Shown piece by piece: positions 54,114-64,000 of a stretch of DNA of 64,000 bases. The notes beneath the pieces are model-generated. The model was not told where the DNA came from. It saw only the letters and a list, made by a program, of their open reading frames with translations, and ran no database searches. The translations under genes were made by a program, and so were the position numbers. The stretch is taken from positions 1,488,001 through 1,552,000 of the forward strand of contig NZ_CP040792.1 of the NCBI RefSeq assembly GCF_021952865.1. The letters run 5' to 3'. How positions within the stretch are numbered: position 1 is the stretch's first letter; each line of letters begins with the position of its first letter. The stretch is from Clavibacter californiensis (GTDB lineage Bacteria; Actinomycetota; Actinomycetes; Actinomycetales; Microbacteriaceae).

Positions 54114-55702
54114 CGATCTTCCAGACCCTGATCCCGCTCGTCGTGCTCGTGCCCCTGCTGGGAGCGGCCGCCGCGCTCGTCGCCGCGCGCCAGCGCCGCC
54201 TGCAGGTCGCCGTGTCGGTCCTCGCGCTCCTGGCCGTCGTCGTGATCAGCGCGGTGCTGCTCGTGCTGGTGGACCAGCAGGGCGGCCAGTCCGTCGAGGT
54301 CGGCGGGTGGGCGGCACCCTTCGGCATCGTGCTCGTGGTCGACCGCCTGTCGGCCCTCATGCTGCTGATCTCGTCGATCGTGCTGCTCGCGGTCCTCATG
54401 TTCTCGATCGGCCAGGGCCTCGAGGACGGCGACGGCGAGACGCCGGTGTCGATCTACAACCCCACGTACCTGATCCTCGCGGCCGGCGTCTTCAACGCGT
54501 TCGTGGCGGGCGACCTCTTCAACCTCTACGTCGGGTTCGAGATCCTGCTCGTGGCGAGCTACGTGCTGCTGACGCTCGGCGGCACGGAGGCACGCATCCG
54601 GGCGGGCGTCACCTACATCGTCGTCAGCCTCGTCTCGTCGATGCTCTTCCTCGCGTCCATCGCGATGATCTACGGCGCCCTCGGCACGGTCAACATCGCG
54701 CAGATCTCGGTGCGGCTCGACGAGATCCCGCCGGACGTGCAGCTGATCCTGCACATCATGCTGCTGGTCGCGTTCGGCATCAAGGCGGCCGTCTTCCCGC
54801 TGTCGTTCTGGCTGCCGGACTCCTACCCGACGGCGCCCGCGCCCGTCACCGCGGTGTTCGCGGGGCTCCTCACCAAGGTCGGCGTCTACGCGATCCTCCG
54901 CACCGAGACGGTCATGTTCCCCACGGACCAGCTCTCCACGGCGCTCATGGTCGTGGCCGCGCTGACGATGGTGATCGGCATCCTCGGCGCGGTGGCGCAG
55001 GCGGACATCAAGAGGCTGCTCTCGTTCACGCTCGTGAGCCACATCGGCTACATGATCTTCGGCATCGCGCTCAACACCGTGGCCGGCATGACGGCGACCA
55101 TCTACTACGTGATCCACCACATCGTCGTGCAGACGACGCTCTTCCTCGCCTCCGGGCTCATCGAGCGGACGGGCGGCAGCACGTCGATCAACCGGCTCGG
55201 CGGGCTGCTCAAGGCGGCGCCGGTCATGGCGATCCTGTTCTTCATCCCCGCGCTCAACCTCGGCGGCATCCCGCCGTTCTCGGGCTTCATCGGCAAGGTC
55301 GCGCTGTTCGACTCCGGCGCCGAGGTCGGCGGCTGGCTCACCTACGCGGTCATCGCGGCGGGCGCGGCCACGAGCCTGCTCACCCTCTACGCCCTCGCCC
55401 GCGTCTGGAACATGGCGTTCTGGCGCGGCGCGGAGGAGGTCGAGGACTACGAGTCGCCCCTGCTCGACCAGCTCTCCGAGCGGCCGGGCGGCGAGGCGAC
55501 GACCACCGTGCGGAAGACGCCCGTGCTCATGACGGGCGCGACGGCCGGCATGGTCGTCGTCAGCGTCGCGCTCACGGTCTTCGCGGGTCCCGTGTACGCC
55601 CTGGCCGAGCGCGCGGGGGAGAGCCTGACCGGGCCCGGATCCGGCAACGGATCCGGCGAGCTCGGCTACGTCGAGACCGTGTTCCCGGGAGGCATCCGAT
55701 GA
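54110..55702 (+). CDS. mrpD: Mrp antiporter subunit D
   Basis: A 530-residue NuoN/NuoM-like antiporter subunit with about fourteen helices. Typical segments are NLYVGFEILLVASYVLLTLG with the key Glu, IKAAVFPLSFWLPDSYPTAP with the key Lys, AVFAGLLTKVGVYAILR, LLSFTLVSHIGYMIFG and LGGIPPFSGFIGKVALF. It works with MrpA in proton translocation. Start and stop overlap neighbours by ATGA. A C-terminal periplasmic or cytoplasmic tail rich in Gly/Ser ends the protein. Confidence 0.94.
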   Translation: MTIFQTLIPLVVLVPLLGAAAALVAARQRRLQVAVSVLALLAVVVISAVLLVLVDQQGGQSVEVGGWAAPFGIVLVVDRLSALMLLISSIVLLAVLMFSIGQGLEDGDGETPVSIYNPTYLILAAGVFNAFVAGDLFNLYVGFEILLVASYVLLTLGGTEARIRAGVTYIVVSLVSSMLFLASIAMIYGALGTVNIAQISVRLDEIPPDVQLILHIMLLVAFGIKAAVFPLSFWLPDSYPTAPAPVTAVFAGLLTKVGVYAILRTETVMFPTDQLSTALMVVAALTMVIGILGAVAQADIKRLLSFTLVSHIGYMIFGIALNTVAGMTATIYYVIHHIVVQTTLFLASGLIERTGGSTSINRLGGLLKAAPVMAILFFIPALNLGGIPPFSGFIGKVALFDSGAEVGGWLTYAVIAAGAATSLLTLYALARVWNMAFWRGAEEVEDYESPLLDQLSERPGGEATTTVRKTPVLMTGATAGMVVVSVALTVFAGPVYALAERAGESLTGPGSGNGSGELGYVETVFPGGIR

Positions 55703-56373
55703 CCCCGCGTCGCGCCAGGGCCCGCGCCGAGCGGCTGTCGCTGCTCGTGCAGCTGCCGCTGCTCGTCTGGCTCGTCATCCTCTGGCTGCTGCTCTGGGGG
55801 CACGTCACCGTCATCTCGGTGGTCACCGGCATCGTGCTCGCGCTCCTCGTGACGCGCGTGTTCTACCTGCCGCCCGTCGAGCTGTCCGGACGGTTCGACA
55901 TCCGCTGGGCGGCGATCCTGCTCGGGCACTTCGCCGGCGACCTCGTGCGCGCGTCGTTCCAGGTCGCGGCCATGGCGTTCGACTGGCGCCGCGTTCCGGT
56001 CAACTCGGTCATCGCGGTGCACCTGCACACCCGCAGCGACTTCGTCATGACGCTCACGGCCGAGCTCGTGTCGCTCGTGCCGGGATCCATCGTCGTCGAG
56101 GCCGACCGGGAGCGCTCGATCCTGTACCTGCACGCGCTCGGCACCTCCACCCCGGAGGACGTGGAGCGCGTGCGGGAGACGACGCTGCAGGTCGAGAGCC
56201 GCATCGTCTTCACGCTCGGCACCGCGGACGACGTGTGGCGCGTCAACCGCGAGCGGCGCGAGACCGGCCGCGAGCCGCTGCTGCAGACCCGCAGGCAGCG
56301 CGCCCACGAGCTGGTGCGCGACCGCGACCTCGAGGCCGGGCTCATCACCACCACGGGGGAGGAGCTCTCATGA
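55699..56373 (+). CDS. mrpE: Mrp antiporter subunit E
   Basis: A 224-residue subunit with a basic start, two or three helices (LLVWLVILWLLLWGHVTVISV and the next) and the MnhE core: RRVPVNSVIAVHLHTRSDFV, TLTAELVSLVPGSIVVEADRE and ILYLHALGTSTPEDVERVRE. About 50 residues at the C-terminus (RRERETGREPLLQTRRQ-type charged sequence) extend beyond the usual 160. Coupled by ATGA overlaps to mrpD and mrpF. Confidence 0.92.
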   Translation: MTPRRARARAERLSLLVQLPLLVWLVILWLLLWGHVTVISVVTGIVLALLVTRVFYLPPVELSGRFDIRWAAILLGHFAGDLVRASFQVAAMAFDWRRVPVNSVIAVHLHTRSDFVMTLTAELVSLVPGSIVVEADRERSILYLHALGTSTPEDVERVRETTLQVESRIVFTLGTADDVWRVNRERRETGREPLLQTRRQRAHELVRDRDLEAGLITTTGEELS

Positions 56374-56645
56374 GCGTCGTGATGCAGGTCGGCTGGGTCG
56401 TGGTCGGCGCCCTGTTCTTCTCCACCGCCGCCATGGCGCTCGTGCGCATCGTGCGCGGCCCGAGCATCCTCGACCGGATCATCGCGTCCGACGTCCTGCT
56501 CACCACGCTCATCTGCGTGCTCGGCGCCGAGATGATCTACAACGGCCACACCCGCACGCTCCCCGTGATGCTCGTGCTCGCCATGACCGCGTTCCTCGCC
56601 ACGGTCGCCGTCGCCCGCTACGTCTCGAAGCAGGATCCGTCGTGA
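56370..56645 (+). CDS. mrpF: Mrp antiporter subunit F
   Basis: A 91-residue three-helix subunit with MALVRIVRGPSILDRIIASD, the MrpF signature, then TLICVLGAEMIYNGHTR and an alternating hydrophobic third helix. Normal length. It overlaps mrpE (ATGA) and mrpG (GTGA). Confidence 0.93.
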   Translation: MSVVMQVGWVVVGALFFSTAAMALVRIVRGPSILDRIIASDVLLTTLICVLGAEMIYNGHTRTLPVMLVLAMTAFLATVAVARYVSKQDPS

Positions 56646-57160
56646 ACGGCATCCTCGTGTCCGGCCCGCTGGCCGACGCCCTCGACGTCGTGAGCCTCGT
56701 GCTCCTCATCCTCGGCGGGGTGCTGTCCGTCGCGGCGGGCGTGGGGCTGCTCCGCTTCCCGGATCCGCTCGCCCGGATGCACGCGGCGACCAAGCCGCAG
56801 ATCCTCGGCGTGATCCTCGTGCTGCTCGCGCTCGCCCTCCAGTCGCAGAGCCTCAGCACGGTCGCGATGCTCGTCCCCGTGCTGCTCTTCCAGATGCTGA
56901 CGGCGCCGATCTCCGCGCACATGGTCGGCCGCGCCGGCTACCGCCTCCGTCACTTCCTCCGCGAGGACCTCCTGGTCGACGAGCTGGAGGAGGCGATCGA
57001 CCGGGCGCACGACGAGCTGCGCGCGGCCGACGAGGTGGACGCGTCGACGCTGCCCGTCGGATCCGCGGAGAACATCGCCGCGGAGGAGGCCGGCCACGTC
57101 GCCGGAGGGGCGGGGCCGCGCGACGCGGACGAGGGCCGCCTGCCCCCGGGCATCGGCTGA
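56642..57160 (+). CDS. mrpG: Mrp antiporter subunit G
   Basis: A 172-residue subunit. The three-helix core (about 10-105) has LGGVLSVAAGVGLLRFPDPLARMHAAT, KPQILGVILVL and LTAPISAHMVGRAGYR, matching MrpG/MnhG. A 65-residue acidic, partly helical tail (LVDELEEAIDRAHDELRAADEV) extends beyond the usual 110-120 residues. It is the last gene of the operon; ilvD begins 66 bases later with its own promoter. Confidence 0.92.
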   Translation: MNGILVSGPLADALDVVSLVLLILGGVLSVAAGVGLLRFPDPLARMHAATKPQILGVILVLLALALQSQSLSTVAMLVPVLLFQMLTAPISAHMVGRAGYRLRHFLREDLLVDELEEAIDRAHDELRAADEVDASTLPVGSAENIAAEEAGHVAGGAGPRDADEGRLPPGIG

Positions 57161-57214
57161 CCCGCCCCTGTCCACGAGTCCCCCCGGGTGCCGGGACTGG
57201 TCCACGGCAGGACA

Positions 57215-57220
57215 TAAACT
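57215..57220 (+). promoter_or_regulatory. Putative -10 box, leaderless ilvD
   Basis: TAAACT (in ACATAAACT) lies exactly six bases before the ATG at 57227, predicting an ilvD transcript that begins at its start codon. There is no room for an attenuator leader. Confidence 0.55.
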
Positions 57221-57226
57221 CATGCC

Positions 57227-58921
57227 ATGCCTGAGATCGACATGAAGCCCCGGAGCCGCGACGTCACCGATGGGATCGAGGCCACCTCATCGCGGGGCAT
57301 GCTCCGCGCCGTCGGGATGGGCGACGAGGACTGGGAGAAGCCTCAGATCGGCGTCGCCAGCTCGTGGAACGAGGTCACCCCGTGCAACCTCAGCCTCGAC
57401 CGCCTCGCCCAGGGCGCCAAGGAGGGTGTCCACGCGGGCGGCGGCTACCCGCTGCAGTTCGGCACCATCTCCGTCAGCGACGGCATCGCGATGGGCCACG
57501 AGGGCATGCACTTCTCGCTCGTCTCGCGCGAGGTCATCGCCGACAGTGTGGAGACCGTCATGATGGCCGAGCGCCTCGACGGATCCGTGCTCCTGGCCGG
57601 CTGCGACAAGTCGCTCCCCGGCATGCTCATGGCCGCCGCGCGGCTCGACCTCTCCTCCGTGTTCCTCTACGCGGGATCCATCGCCCCCGGCTGGGTGAAG
57701 CTCTCGGACGGCACCGAGAAGGAGGTCACCATCATCGACGCCTTCGAGGCGGTCGGCGCGTGCAAGGCCGGCACGATGAGCCAGGAGGACCTCACCCGCA
57801 TCGAGAAGGCCATCTGCCCGGGCGAGGGCGCCTGCGGCGGCATGTACACCGCGAACACCATGGCGAGCGTGGCCGAGGCCCTCGGCATGAGCCTCCCGGG
57901 ATCCGCCGCCCCGCCGAGCGCCGACCGCCGCCGCGACTACTTCGCGCACCGCTCGGGCGAGGCCGTCGTGAACCTCATCGCGAAGGGCATCACCGCGCGC
58001 GACATCATGACGAAGGAGGCGTTCGAGAACGCCATCTCCGTCGTCATGGCGTTCGGCGGATCCACCAACGCCGTCCTCCACCTCCTCGCCATCGCGCGCG
58101 AGGCCGAGGTCGACCTGCAGCTGTCCGACTTCAACCGCATCGCCGACCGCGTGCCGCACCTCGGCGACCTCAAGCCGTTCGGCCGCTTCGTCATGAACGA
58201 CGTCGACCGCGTCGGCGGCGTCCCCGTCGTCATGAAGGCCCTGCTCGACGCGGGCCTCCTGCACGGCGACGTCATGACCGTCACCGGCCGCACCATGCGC
58301 GAGAACCTCGAGTCGATGGACCTCGCCGCGCTCGACGGCACGGTCATCCGCACGCTCGACGACCCGATCCACGCCACCGGCGGCATCAGCGTGCTGCACG
58401 GCTCGCTGGCCCCCGAGGGCGCGGTCGTGAAGACGGCCGGCTTCGACCTCGACGTGTTCGAGGGCCCCGCCCGCGTCTTCGAGCGCGAGCGCGCCGCCAT
58501 GGACGCGCTCACCGAGGGGCTCATCTCGAAGGGCGACGTCATCGTCATCCGCTACGAGGGCCCGAAGGGCGGTCCCGGCATGCGCGAGATGCTGGCCATC
58601 ACGGGCGCCATCAAGGGAGCCGGCCTCGGCAAGGATGTACTACTCTTGACGGACGGTCGATTCTCAGGCGGCACAACCGGACTGTGCATCGGCCACATGG
58701 CTCCCGAAGCGGTGGACGCAGGTCCCGTCGCCTTCGTGCGCGATGGAGACCGGATCCGTGTCGACATCGCCGCTCGCACGCTCGACCTACTGGTCGACGA
58801 GGCCGAGCTCGCCGCCCGCCGTGAGGGGTGGGCACCTCTCCCGCCGCGCTACACGCGCGGGGTCCTCGCCAAGTACGCCAAGCTCGTGCACTCGGCCGCT
58901 GAGGGCGCGATAACGGGATGA
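57227..58921 (+). CDS. ilvD: Dihydroxyacid dehydratase
   Basis: A 564-residue Fe-S dehydratase converting 2,3-dihydroxy-isovalerate (or methylvalerate) to the 2-oxo acid in valine/isoleucine synthesis. Cluster cysteines are in [11 protein letters not shown] and [16 protein letters not shown]; the family sequences [14 protein letters not shown] and [12 protein letters not shown] and [10 protein letters not shown] are present. The first 465 codons use the strongly GC-biased codon set; from about 58633 to the end rare codons (GTA, CTA, TTG, TCA, ACA, GGA) become frequent although the protein stays conserved. It overlaps ilvB as ATGA. Confidence 0.96.
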   Translation: MPEIDMKPRSRDVTDGIEATSSRGMLRAVGMGDEDWEKPQIGVASSWNEVTPCNLSLDRLAQGAKEGVHAGGGYPLQFGTISVSDGIAMGHEGMHFSLVSREVIADSVETVMMAERLDGSVLLAGCDKSLPGMLMAAARLDLSSVFLYAGSIAPGWVKLSDGTEKEVTIIDAFEAVGACKAGTMSQEDLTRIEKAICPGEGACGGMYTANTMASVAEALGMSLPGSAAPPSADRRRDYFAHRSGEAVVNLIAKGITARDIMTKEAFENAISVVMAFGGSTNAVLHLLAIAREAEVDLQLSDFNRIADRVPHLGDLKPFGRFVMNDVDRVGGVPVVMKALLDAGLLHGDVMTVTGRTMRENLESMDLAALDGTVIRTLDDPIHATGGISVLHGSLAPEGAVVKTAGFDLDVFEGPARVFERERAAMDALTEGLISKGDVIVIRYEGPKGGPGMREMLAITGAIKGAGLGKDVLLLTDGRFSGGTTGLCIGHMAPEAVDAGPVAFVRDGDRIRVDIAARTLDLLVDEAELAARREGWAPLPPRYTRGVLAKYAKLVHSAAEGAITG

Positions 58922-60801
58922 CCCCCTCCTCACCTTCCGCTCCCTCTGCCAGGAATCGCGCACACATGCCAGCTCTGCCCACCCCGCCCCCCACGCCGCA
59001 GGCGCCGACCGCCCACCAGGGCGACGAGATCCTCACGGGCGCCGAGGCCGTCGTCCGCACCCTCGAGCTCCTCGGGGTCGACGACATCTTCGGCCTGCCC
59101 GGCGGCGCGATCCTCCCCACCTACGACCCGCTCATGGACTCGACGAAGCTGCGCCACATCCTCGTCCGCCACGAGCAGGGCGCAGGCCACGCCGCCGAGG
59201 GCTACGCGTCCTCGAGCGGACGCACCGGCGTCTGCATCGCGACCTCCGGCCCCGGTGCCACGAACCTCGTCACGGCCATCGCGGACGCGTACATGGACTC
59301 GGTGCCGCTCCTCGCGATCACCGGCCAGGTCTTCTCCACCCTCATGGGCACCGACGCCTTCCAGGAGGCCGACATCGTGGGCATCACGATGCCCATCACG
59401 AAGCACAGCTTCCTGGTCACGCGGCCCGAGGACATCCCGTCGACCATCGCGTCGGCGTACCACATCGCCTCCACGGGTCGCCCGGGTCCGGTCCTCGTCG
59501 ACATCACCAAGGACGCGCAGCAGCTCGAGGCGCCGTTCCACTGGCCGCCGAAGATCGACCTGCCCGGCTACCGGCCCGTCGTCAAGGCGCACGGCAAGCA
59601 GATCCAGGCCGCGGCGCAGCTCCTGGTCGAGGCCAAGAAGCCCGTCCTCTACGTCGGCGGCGGCGTGATCCGCGCGAAGGCGCACGAGGAGCTGCTCGCG
59701 CTGGCCGAGGCGGTCGGGGCCCCCGTCGTCACGACGCTCATGGCGCGCGGCGCGTTCCCCGACTCCCACCCGCAGCAGCTCGGCATGCCCGGGATGCACG
59801 GCACCGTCCCCGCGGTGCTCGCTCTGCAGGAGTCCGACCTGCTCGTCTCGCTCGGCGCGCGCTTCGACGACCGGGTCACCGGCAAGGCGTCGCTATTCGC
59901 GCCGCACGCCAAGGTGGTCCACGTCGACGTCGACCCGGCGGAGATCTCCAAGATCCGCATCGCGGACGTCCCGATCGTGGGCGACGCGAAGGACGTCATC
60001 GCCGACCTGGCGGTCGCGTTCCGCGAGGCGAAGGCCGCGTCCGCGGTCAGCCAGGACATCGCCGACTGGTGGACCTACCTCGACGGCCTCCGCGAGGAGT
60101 TCCCCCTCGGCTACACGCCGCCCGCGGACGGCCAGCTCGCGCCGCAGTACGTCATCCAGCGCATCGGCGAGATCACGGGACCCGAGGGCGTGTTCGCCTC
60201 CGGCGTCGGCCAGCACCAGATGTGGGCCGCGCAGTTCATCAAGTACGAGCGCCCCAACTCCTGGCTCAACTCCGGCGGCGCCGGCACCATGGGCTACTCG
60301 GTCCCCGCCGCGATGGGCGCCAAGGTCGCCCAGCCCGACCGGCACGTGTGGGCGATCGACGGCGACGGCTGCTTCCAGATGACCAACCAGGAGCTCGCCA
60401 CCTGCACGATCAACGACATCCCCATCAAGGTCGCGATCATCAACAACTCGTCGCTCGGCATGGTGCGCCAGTGGCAGACCCTGTTCTACGAGGGCCGCTA
60501 CTCGAACACCGACCTCAACACGGGAGGCGGCACCCGCATGGTGCCCGACTTCGTGAAGATGGCCGACGCGTACGGCGCCCTCGGGATCCGCGTGACGAAG
60601 CCCGAGGAGGTGGACGACGCGATCCGCCTGGCGCTCGCGACCAACGACCGGCCCGTCGTCATCGACTTCGTGGTCAGCCGTGACGCCATGGTGTGGCCGA
60701 TGGTGCCGCAGGGCCTCAGCAACAGCGCCGTGCAGTACGCCCGCGACCACGCGCCCGACTGGGACGACGACCTCGCCGAGACCGGGAGGACCGAGAAGTG
60801 A
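58918..60801 (+). CDS. ilvB: Acetolactate synthase large subunit
   Basis: A 627-residue thiamine-diphosphate enzyme (acetohydroxyacid synthase). It joins pyruvate to pyruvate or 2-oxobutanoate. The catalytic Glu is in [16 protein letters not shown]; the central FAD/Rossmann domain has [13 protein letters not shown]; the ThDP/Mg motif is [16 protein letters not shown]...[15 protein letters not shown]. The extreme N-terminus (about 40 residues of Ser/Pro) is disordered; the ATGA overlap supports 58918, while ATG 58963 is an alternative. Coupled to ilvD and ilvN. Confidence 0.95.
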   Translation: MTPSSPSAPSARNRAHMPALPTPPPTPQAPTAHQGDEILTGAEAVVRTLELLGVDDIFGLPGGAILPTYDPLMDSTKLRHILVRHEQGAGHAAEGYASSSGRTGVCIATSGPGATNLVTAIADAYMDSVPLLAITGQVFSTLMGTDAFQEADIVGITMPITKHSFLVTRPEDIPSTIASAYHIASTGRPGPVLVDITKDAQQLEAPFHWPPKIDLPGYRPVVKAHGKQIQAAAQLLVEAKKPVLYVGGGVIRAKAHEELLALAEAVGAPVVTTLMARGAFPDSHPQQLGMPGMHGTVPAVLALQESDLLVSLGARFDDRVTGKASLFAPHAKVVHVDVDPAEISKIRIADVPIVGDAKDVIADLAVAFREAKAASAVSQDIADWWTYLDGLREEFPLGYTPPADGQLAPQYVIQRIGEITGPEGVFASGVGQHQMWAAQFIKYERPNSWLNSGGAGTMGYSVPAAMGAKVAQPDRHVWAIDGDGCFQMTNQELATCTINDIPIKVAIINNSSLGMVRQWQTLFYEGRYSNTDLNTGGGTRMVPDFVKMADAYGALGIRVTKPEEVDDAIRLALATNDRPVVIDFVVSRDAMVWPMVPQGLSNSAVQYARDHAPDWDDDLAETGRTEK

Positions 60802-61307
60802 GCCACATCCTGAGCCTCCTGGTGGAGGACAAGCCCGGCCTCCTCACCCGCGTCGCGGGGCTGTTCGCCCGCCGCGGCTTCAACATCGAGTCGCTCGCCG
60901 TCGGCGCGAGCGAGATCGAGGGCCTCTCGCGCATCACGGTCGTCGTGGACGTCGAGGCCCTGCCGCTCGAGCAGGTGACGAAGCAGCTCAACAAGCTGAT
61001 CAACGTCATCAAGATCGTGGAGCTCGATCCCGGCCAGGCCGTCGAGCGCGAGCACCTGCTCGTCAAGGTGCGCGTGGACAACTCGACCCGCTCGCAGGTG
61101 CTCGAGGCCGTGAACCTGTTCCGCGCCCGCGTGGTCGACGTGGCCACCGACGCGCTGATCATCGAGGTCACGGGCGACTCGGGCAAGGTGCAGGCCCTCC
61201 TGCGCGTGCTCGAGCCCTTCGGGATCAAGGAGCTCGCGCAGTCGGGGCTCCTCGCCATGGGGCGCGGATCCAAGTCGATCACCGACCGCGTCTTCCGCAC
61301 CCCCTAG
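60798..61307 (+). CDS. ilvN: Acetolactate synthase small (regulatory) subunit
   Basis: A 169-residue regulatory subunit with an N-terminal ACT domain ([34 protein letters not shown]) that binds valine for feedback inhibition, and the C-terminal domain [13 protein letters not shown]. It activates IlvB. The GTG at 60798 overlaps the ilvB stop (GTGA). Length is standard for actinobacteria. Confidence 0.95.
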   Translation: MSHILSLLVEDKPGLLTRVAGLFARRGFNIESLAVGASEIEGLSRITVVVDVEALPLEQVTKQLNKLINVIKIVELDPGQAVEREHLLVKVRVDNSTRSQVLEAVNLFRARVVDVATDALIIEVTGDSGKVQALLRVLEPFGIKELAQSGLLAMGRGSKSITDRVFRTP

Positions 61308-61402
61308 CGCCGACCGCGGCGGGCCGTGGGGACAGCCGCGAGGCTCCCCGCGTCCGGCGCACACGCACGTTCCTCCCGCACGACCACGCCCCGCCCGAAC
61401 GC

Positions 61403-61426
61403 GGGGCGGCCAGGCACGACCGCCCC
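61403..61426 (+). terminator. Hairpin in ilvN-ilvC gap
   Basis: GGGGCGG (61403-61409) pairs with CCGCCCC (61420-61426) around a 10-base loop, inside the 159-base ilvN-ilvC spacer. It may terminate or process the ilvDBN transcript, allowing separate ilvC levels. Confidence 0.45.
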
Positions 61427-61466
61427 TCGCCCATCGCGGGGACGACAGAACAAGGAGATCCATCAC

Positions 61467-62492
<1,026 letters not shown>

Positions 62493-62513
62493 CCGTCGCC
62501 CCACCCGCACCAC

Positions 62514-62548
62514 CGGACGCCCGGTCGCCTCGCGCGATCGGGCGTCCG
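62514..62548 (+). terminator. ilvC terminator hairpin
   Basis: CGGACGCCCG (62514-62523) pairs perfectly with CGGGCGTCCG (62539-62548) around a 15-base loop, 21 bases after the ilvC stop. Confidence 0.65.
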
Positions 62549-62608
62549 CGCGTCCCCGGGCCGTCCCGGGACCGAGGAGCGTGCGGCGGGCGTCCGGATC
62601 GGAGCACG

Positions 62609-62614
62609 TACCAT
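62609..62614 (+). promoter_or_regulatory. Putative -10 box, leaderless membrane gene
   Basis: TACCAT lies exactly six bases before the ATG at 62621. Confidence 0.45.
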
Positions 62615-62620
62615 CGGGGG

Positions 62621-63157
62621 ATGCCCCGCACCCCCGACGACGATGCCCTCAGCTGGGCCGGCGAGGAGGCGGATCCCACGCTCGCCCGCTCACCCGAGCC
62701 GCAGCGCGCGGTGCCGCGCCGCCGCCCGGACGCCGCCCCCTCGACCGCCACGGGCCGCACATCGGCCCTCGGGGCGACGGCCGCGCGCCGGGCCGCCGCG
62801 TCCGGATCCGCGACGACCGGATCCGACGACCCGCACGGACTCGCGCTGGACGACGACGACGCCCTCGCCGCGCCCGACGCCTCGCCCGAGGTGGTGGGGC
62901 TCGCCTTCTTCGGCGCCGTCGCGGTCCTCGAGGCCATCGCCTGGTTCTTCGTCGTCCGCGACAACCCGTCGAGCGCCGGATCCGCCTTCCAGGTCGGCGT
63001 CGCGCAGGCGACCGAGGCCCTCACGGTGCTCGCGCCGCCGCTGTGGGTGGCCGCCGTGGTCGCCGCCCTGCGCGGCATGCGCGTCGGCCGCCGCATGCTC
63101 GCGCTGGCCGTGGGCGCCGTCGTCCTCTTCCCCTGGCCCTGGCTGGTGACGCGATGA
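62621..63157 (+). CDS. Hypothetical membrane protein
   Basis: A 178-residue protein. The N-terminal 90 residues are hydrophilic and low-complexity (Ala/Arg/Asp/Ser-rich, with DDDDALAAPD); three hydrophobic helices follow (VVGLAFFGAVAVLEAIAWFF, LTVLAPPLWVAAVVAAL and MLALAVGAVVLFPWPWLV). No family is recognised. Coupled by ATGA to the next small membrane gene, so the two may form one complex. Confidence 0.72.
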   Translation: MPRTPDDDALSWAGEEADPTLARSPEPQRAVPRRRPDAAPSTATGRTSALGATAARRAAASGSATTGSDDPHGLALDDDDALAAPDASPEVVGLAFFGAVAVLEAIAWFFVVRDNPSSAGSAFQVGVAQATEALTVLAPPLWVAAVVAALRGMRVGRRMLALAVGAVVLFPWPWLVTR

Positions 63158-63522
63158 GCGCCGAGCGGGCATCCGGCGGCGTGACCGCGACAGCCGCCGC
63201 GCGGACGCGCCGCGGTCGGCCGACGCGCGCCGGCTGGGTCGTGGGGATCCTCGGCGCGGTCGCCCACGGGATCCTCGTGTGGCAGGCCGTCGACCAGTAC
63301 ACGGCCTTCCGCGACATCGCGACGGCCTTCGGCGGATCCCTCCGGCCCGGCACCCTCGCGACGCTCGTCGGCGCGATCATCGTGCCGGTCGTCGCGTTCG
63401 TCCTCGCGGCGCTCGCCACGCGCGGCCGACCCGTCGCCGCGCGCGTCCTGGTCATGCTCGCGGGCCTCGCCGCCGCGAGCGCGCTCACGGTCGGCCTCGC
63501 GGCGCTGCTGCCGCTCCTCTAG
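63154..63522 (+). CDS. Hypothetical membrane protein
   Basis: A 122-residue protein with a basic N-terminus and three helices (WVVGILGAVAHGILVWQAV, LVGAIIVPVVAFVLAALAT and LVMLAGLAAASALTVGLAALL). No motif is seen. The ATG overlaps the stop of the preceding gene; the stop TAG lies in CTCTAG, which forms an inverted repeat with the stop of the convergent DoxX gene. Confidence 0.7.
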   Translation: MSAERASGGVTATAAARTRRGRPTRAGWVVGILGAVAHGILVWQAVDQYTAFRDIATAFGGSLRPGTLATLVGAIIVPVVAFVLAALATRGRPVAARVLVMLAGLAAASALTVGLAALLPLL

Positions 63523-63531
63523 CGCGGGCGG

Positions 63532-63933
63532 CTAGAGCGGCCAGGCGGCGAACAGCACGAGGGCGATCAGCACCACCTGCGCCACGAGGCGCGGCACGAG
63601 CGGGATCGCGATGCGGCCGAAGCGCTCCGGGTGCCGGGCCGCGAACGCGTTCGCCGGGAAGACCGCGACCAGGAAGACGGCCAGCGCGACGCCTGCGGCG
63701 AGGCGCACCGGCTCGATCAGCAGGCCGATCCCGCCCGCGATCTCGCAGAGCCCCGTGAACCACACGAGCACCAGCGGGGAGGGCGCTCCGGGGCGCCGGA
63801 ACGACGGCGGGATGATCGCCGCCATCGCCGTGGCGGCCTTCGGCACGAAGTGGTTGACGCCCATCCCGAAGAAGACGAGGGCCAGCAGGATCCGCACGGC
63901 GAGCTGGATCGCAGCCCACGTCACATCGCTCAT
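63532..63933 (-). CDS. DoxX-family membrane protein
   Basis: A 133-residue four-helix DoxX-like protein: LAVRILLALVFFGMGVNHFVP, then KAATAMAAIIPPSF, LVLVWFTGLCEIAGGIGLLI and PANAFAARHPERFGRI match the family. In mycobacteria a DoxX protein joins a membrane redox complex with SodA and SseA; no such partners are here, so its function is unknown. Monocistronic; convergent with the preceding gene. Confidence 0.85.
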   Translation of the reverse strand: MSDVTWAAIQLAVRILLALVFFGMGVNHFVPKAATAMAAIIPPSFRRPGAPSPLVLVWFTGLCEIAGGIGLLIEPVRLAAGVALAVFLVAVFPANAFAARHPERFGRIAIPLVPRLVAQVVLIALVLFAAWPL

Positions 63934-63983
63934 CGGCCCATTGTGGGGCCACTAGCATGTGAGGGTCCCAGCCGCCCCCGCCC

Positions 63984-64000
63984 GAAGGACCGCCTCTTGA
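63984..64000 (+). other. Possible start of a downstream gene
   Basis: GAAGGA (63984-63989) is followed seven bases later by TTG at 63997. If TTG is the start, only its first codon is in the window. In many actinobacteria serA follows ilvC, but nothing here identifies the gene. Confidence 0.25.

Noticed and set aside
57287-58399. Long antisense open frame across ilvD
   Set aside because: High GC with G/C third positions opens antisense frames everywhere; the product is Val/Asp/Arg-rich with no fold, and ilvD is unambiguous.
61308-61466. Leader peptide/attenuator for ilvC
   Set aside because: There is a hairpin, but no short open frame rich in Leu, Val and Ile codons with a ribosome-binding site.

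Overview
This is a very GC-rich, densely coded bacterial window that looks like a chromosome segment of a Microbacteriaceae actinobacterium, most probably Clavibacter or a close relative. The supporting evidence is MtrA-MtrB-LpqB, WhiB1 next to a PdtaS-type kinase, CarD, an Rv3235-family protein, a fused MrpA-MrpB subunit and many GTG starts. The genus is an inference from gene content and order; no rRNA gene is present. I see no insertion sequence, prophage, CRISPR array or replication origin, and no gene-free stretch longer than 300 bases.

Layout. 1-2134: an MFS transporter with a TetR regulator facing it, and the start of a further gene running off the left edge. 2157-7579 (minus): a five-gene envelope cluster (multi-pass membrane protein, DUF4129, DUF4350, MoxR ATPase, DUF58) with start/stop overlaps. 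7691-11721: mtrA-mtrB-lpqB, cell-wall and division signalling. 11783-16456: ComF-like phosphoribosyltransferase, long-form hibernation factor HPF, SecA. 16582-20306: Rv3235-family protein, a conserved hypothetical, a SAF-domain protein and a CpaE/ParA-like ATPase without any visible pilus genes. 20316-24701: pdtaS, whiB1, a peroxiredoxin, tRNA-Lys(CTT), carD and small membrane proteins. 24848-38557: accessory genes, namely an HNH nuclease, an amino-acid permease, a lipoprotein, a MarR-MFS pair, a hydrolase, a GH15 enzyme opposite a divergent G6PD paralogue, an MscS channel and an ArsB/NhaD-type carrier. 38640-44113: a TetR-MMPL-YhgE/Pip operon in which the MMPL protein carries an extra C-terminal domain resembling a decayed ABC ATPase. 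44233-47944: a putative metal-regulated secreted protein, a monooxygenase-fold protein, a sugar isomerase and a fructosamine kinase. 48046-50474: otsA-otsB (trehalose). 50548-57160: the Mrp Na+/H+ antiporter (mrpAB fusion, C, D, E, F, G). 57227-62492: ilvD-ilvB-ilvN-ilvC (branched-chain amino acids). 62621-63933: small membrane proteins and a DoxX protein.

Functional themes are envelope homeostasis and secretion (DUF58/MoxR cluster, MtrAB-LpqB, SecA, MMPL/YhgE), stress and osmotic or ionic adaptation (HPF, CarD, WhiB1, otsAB, MscS, Mrp) and branched-chain amino-acid synthesis.

At DNA level three patterns stand out. Many genes have a TANNNT hexamer exactly six bases before the start codon, which predicts leaderless transcripts. 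Three convergent gene ends share related, perfect terminator hairpins. The hexamer GGATCC is far more frequent than base composition would suggest. I found no clearly novel defence or mobile system; the strongest candidates for something new are the MMPL/decayed-ABC fusion operon and the orphan SAF/CpaE-like cassette.
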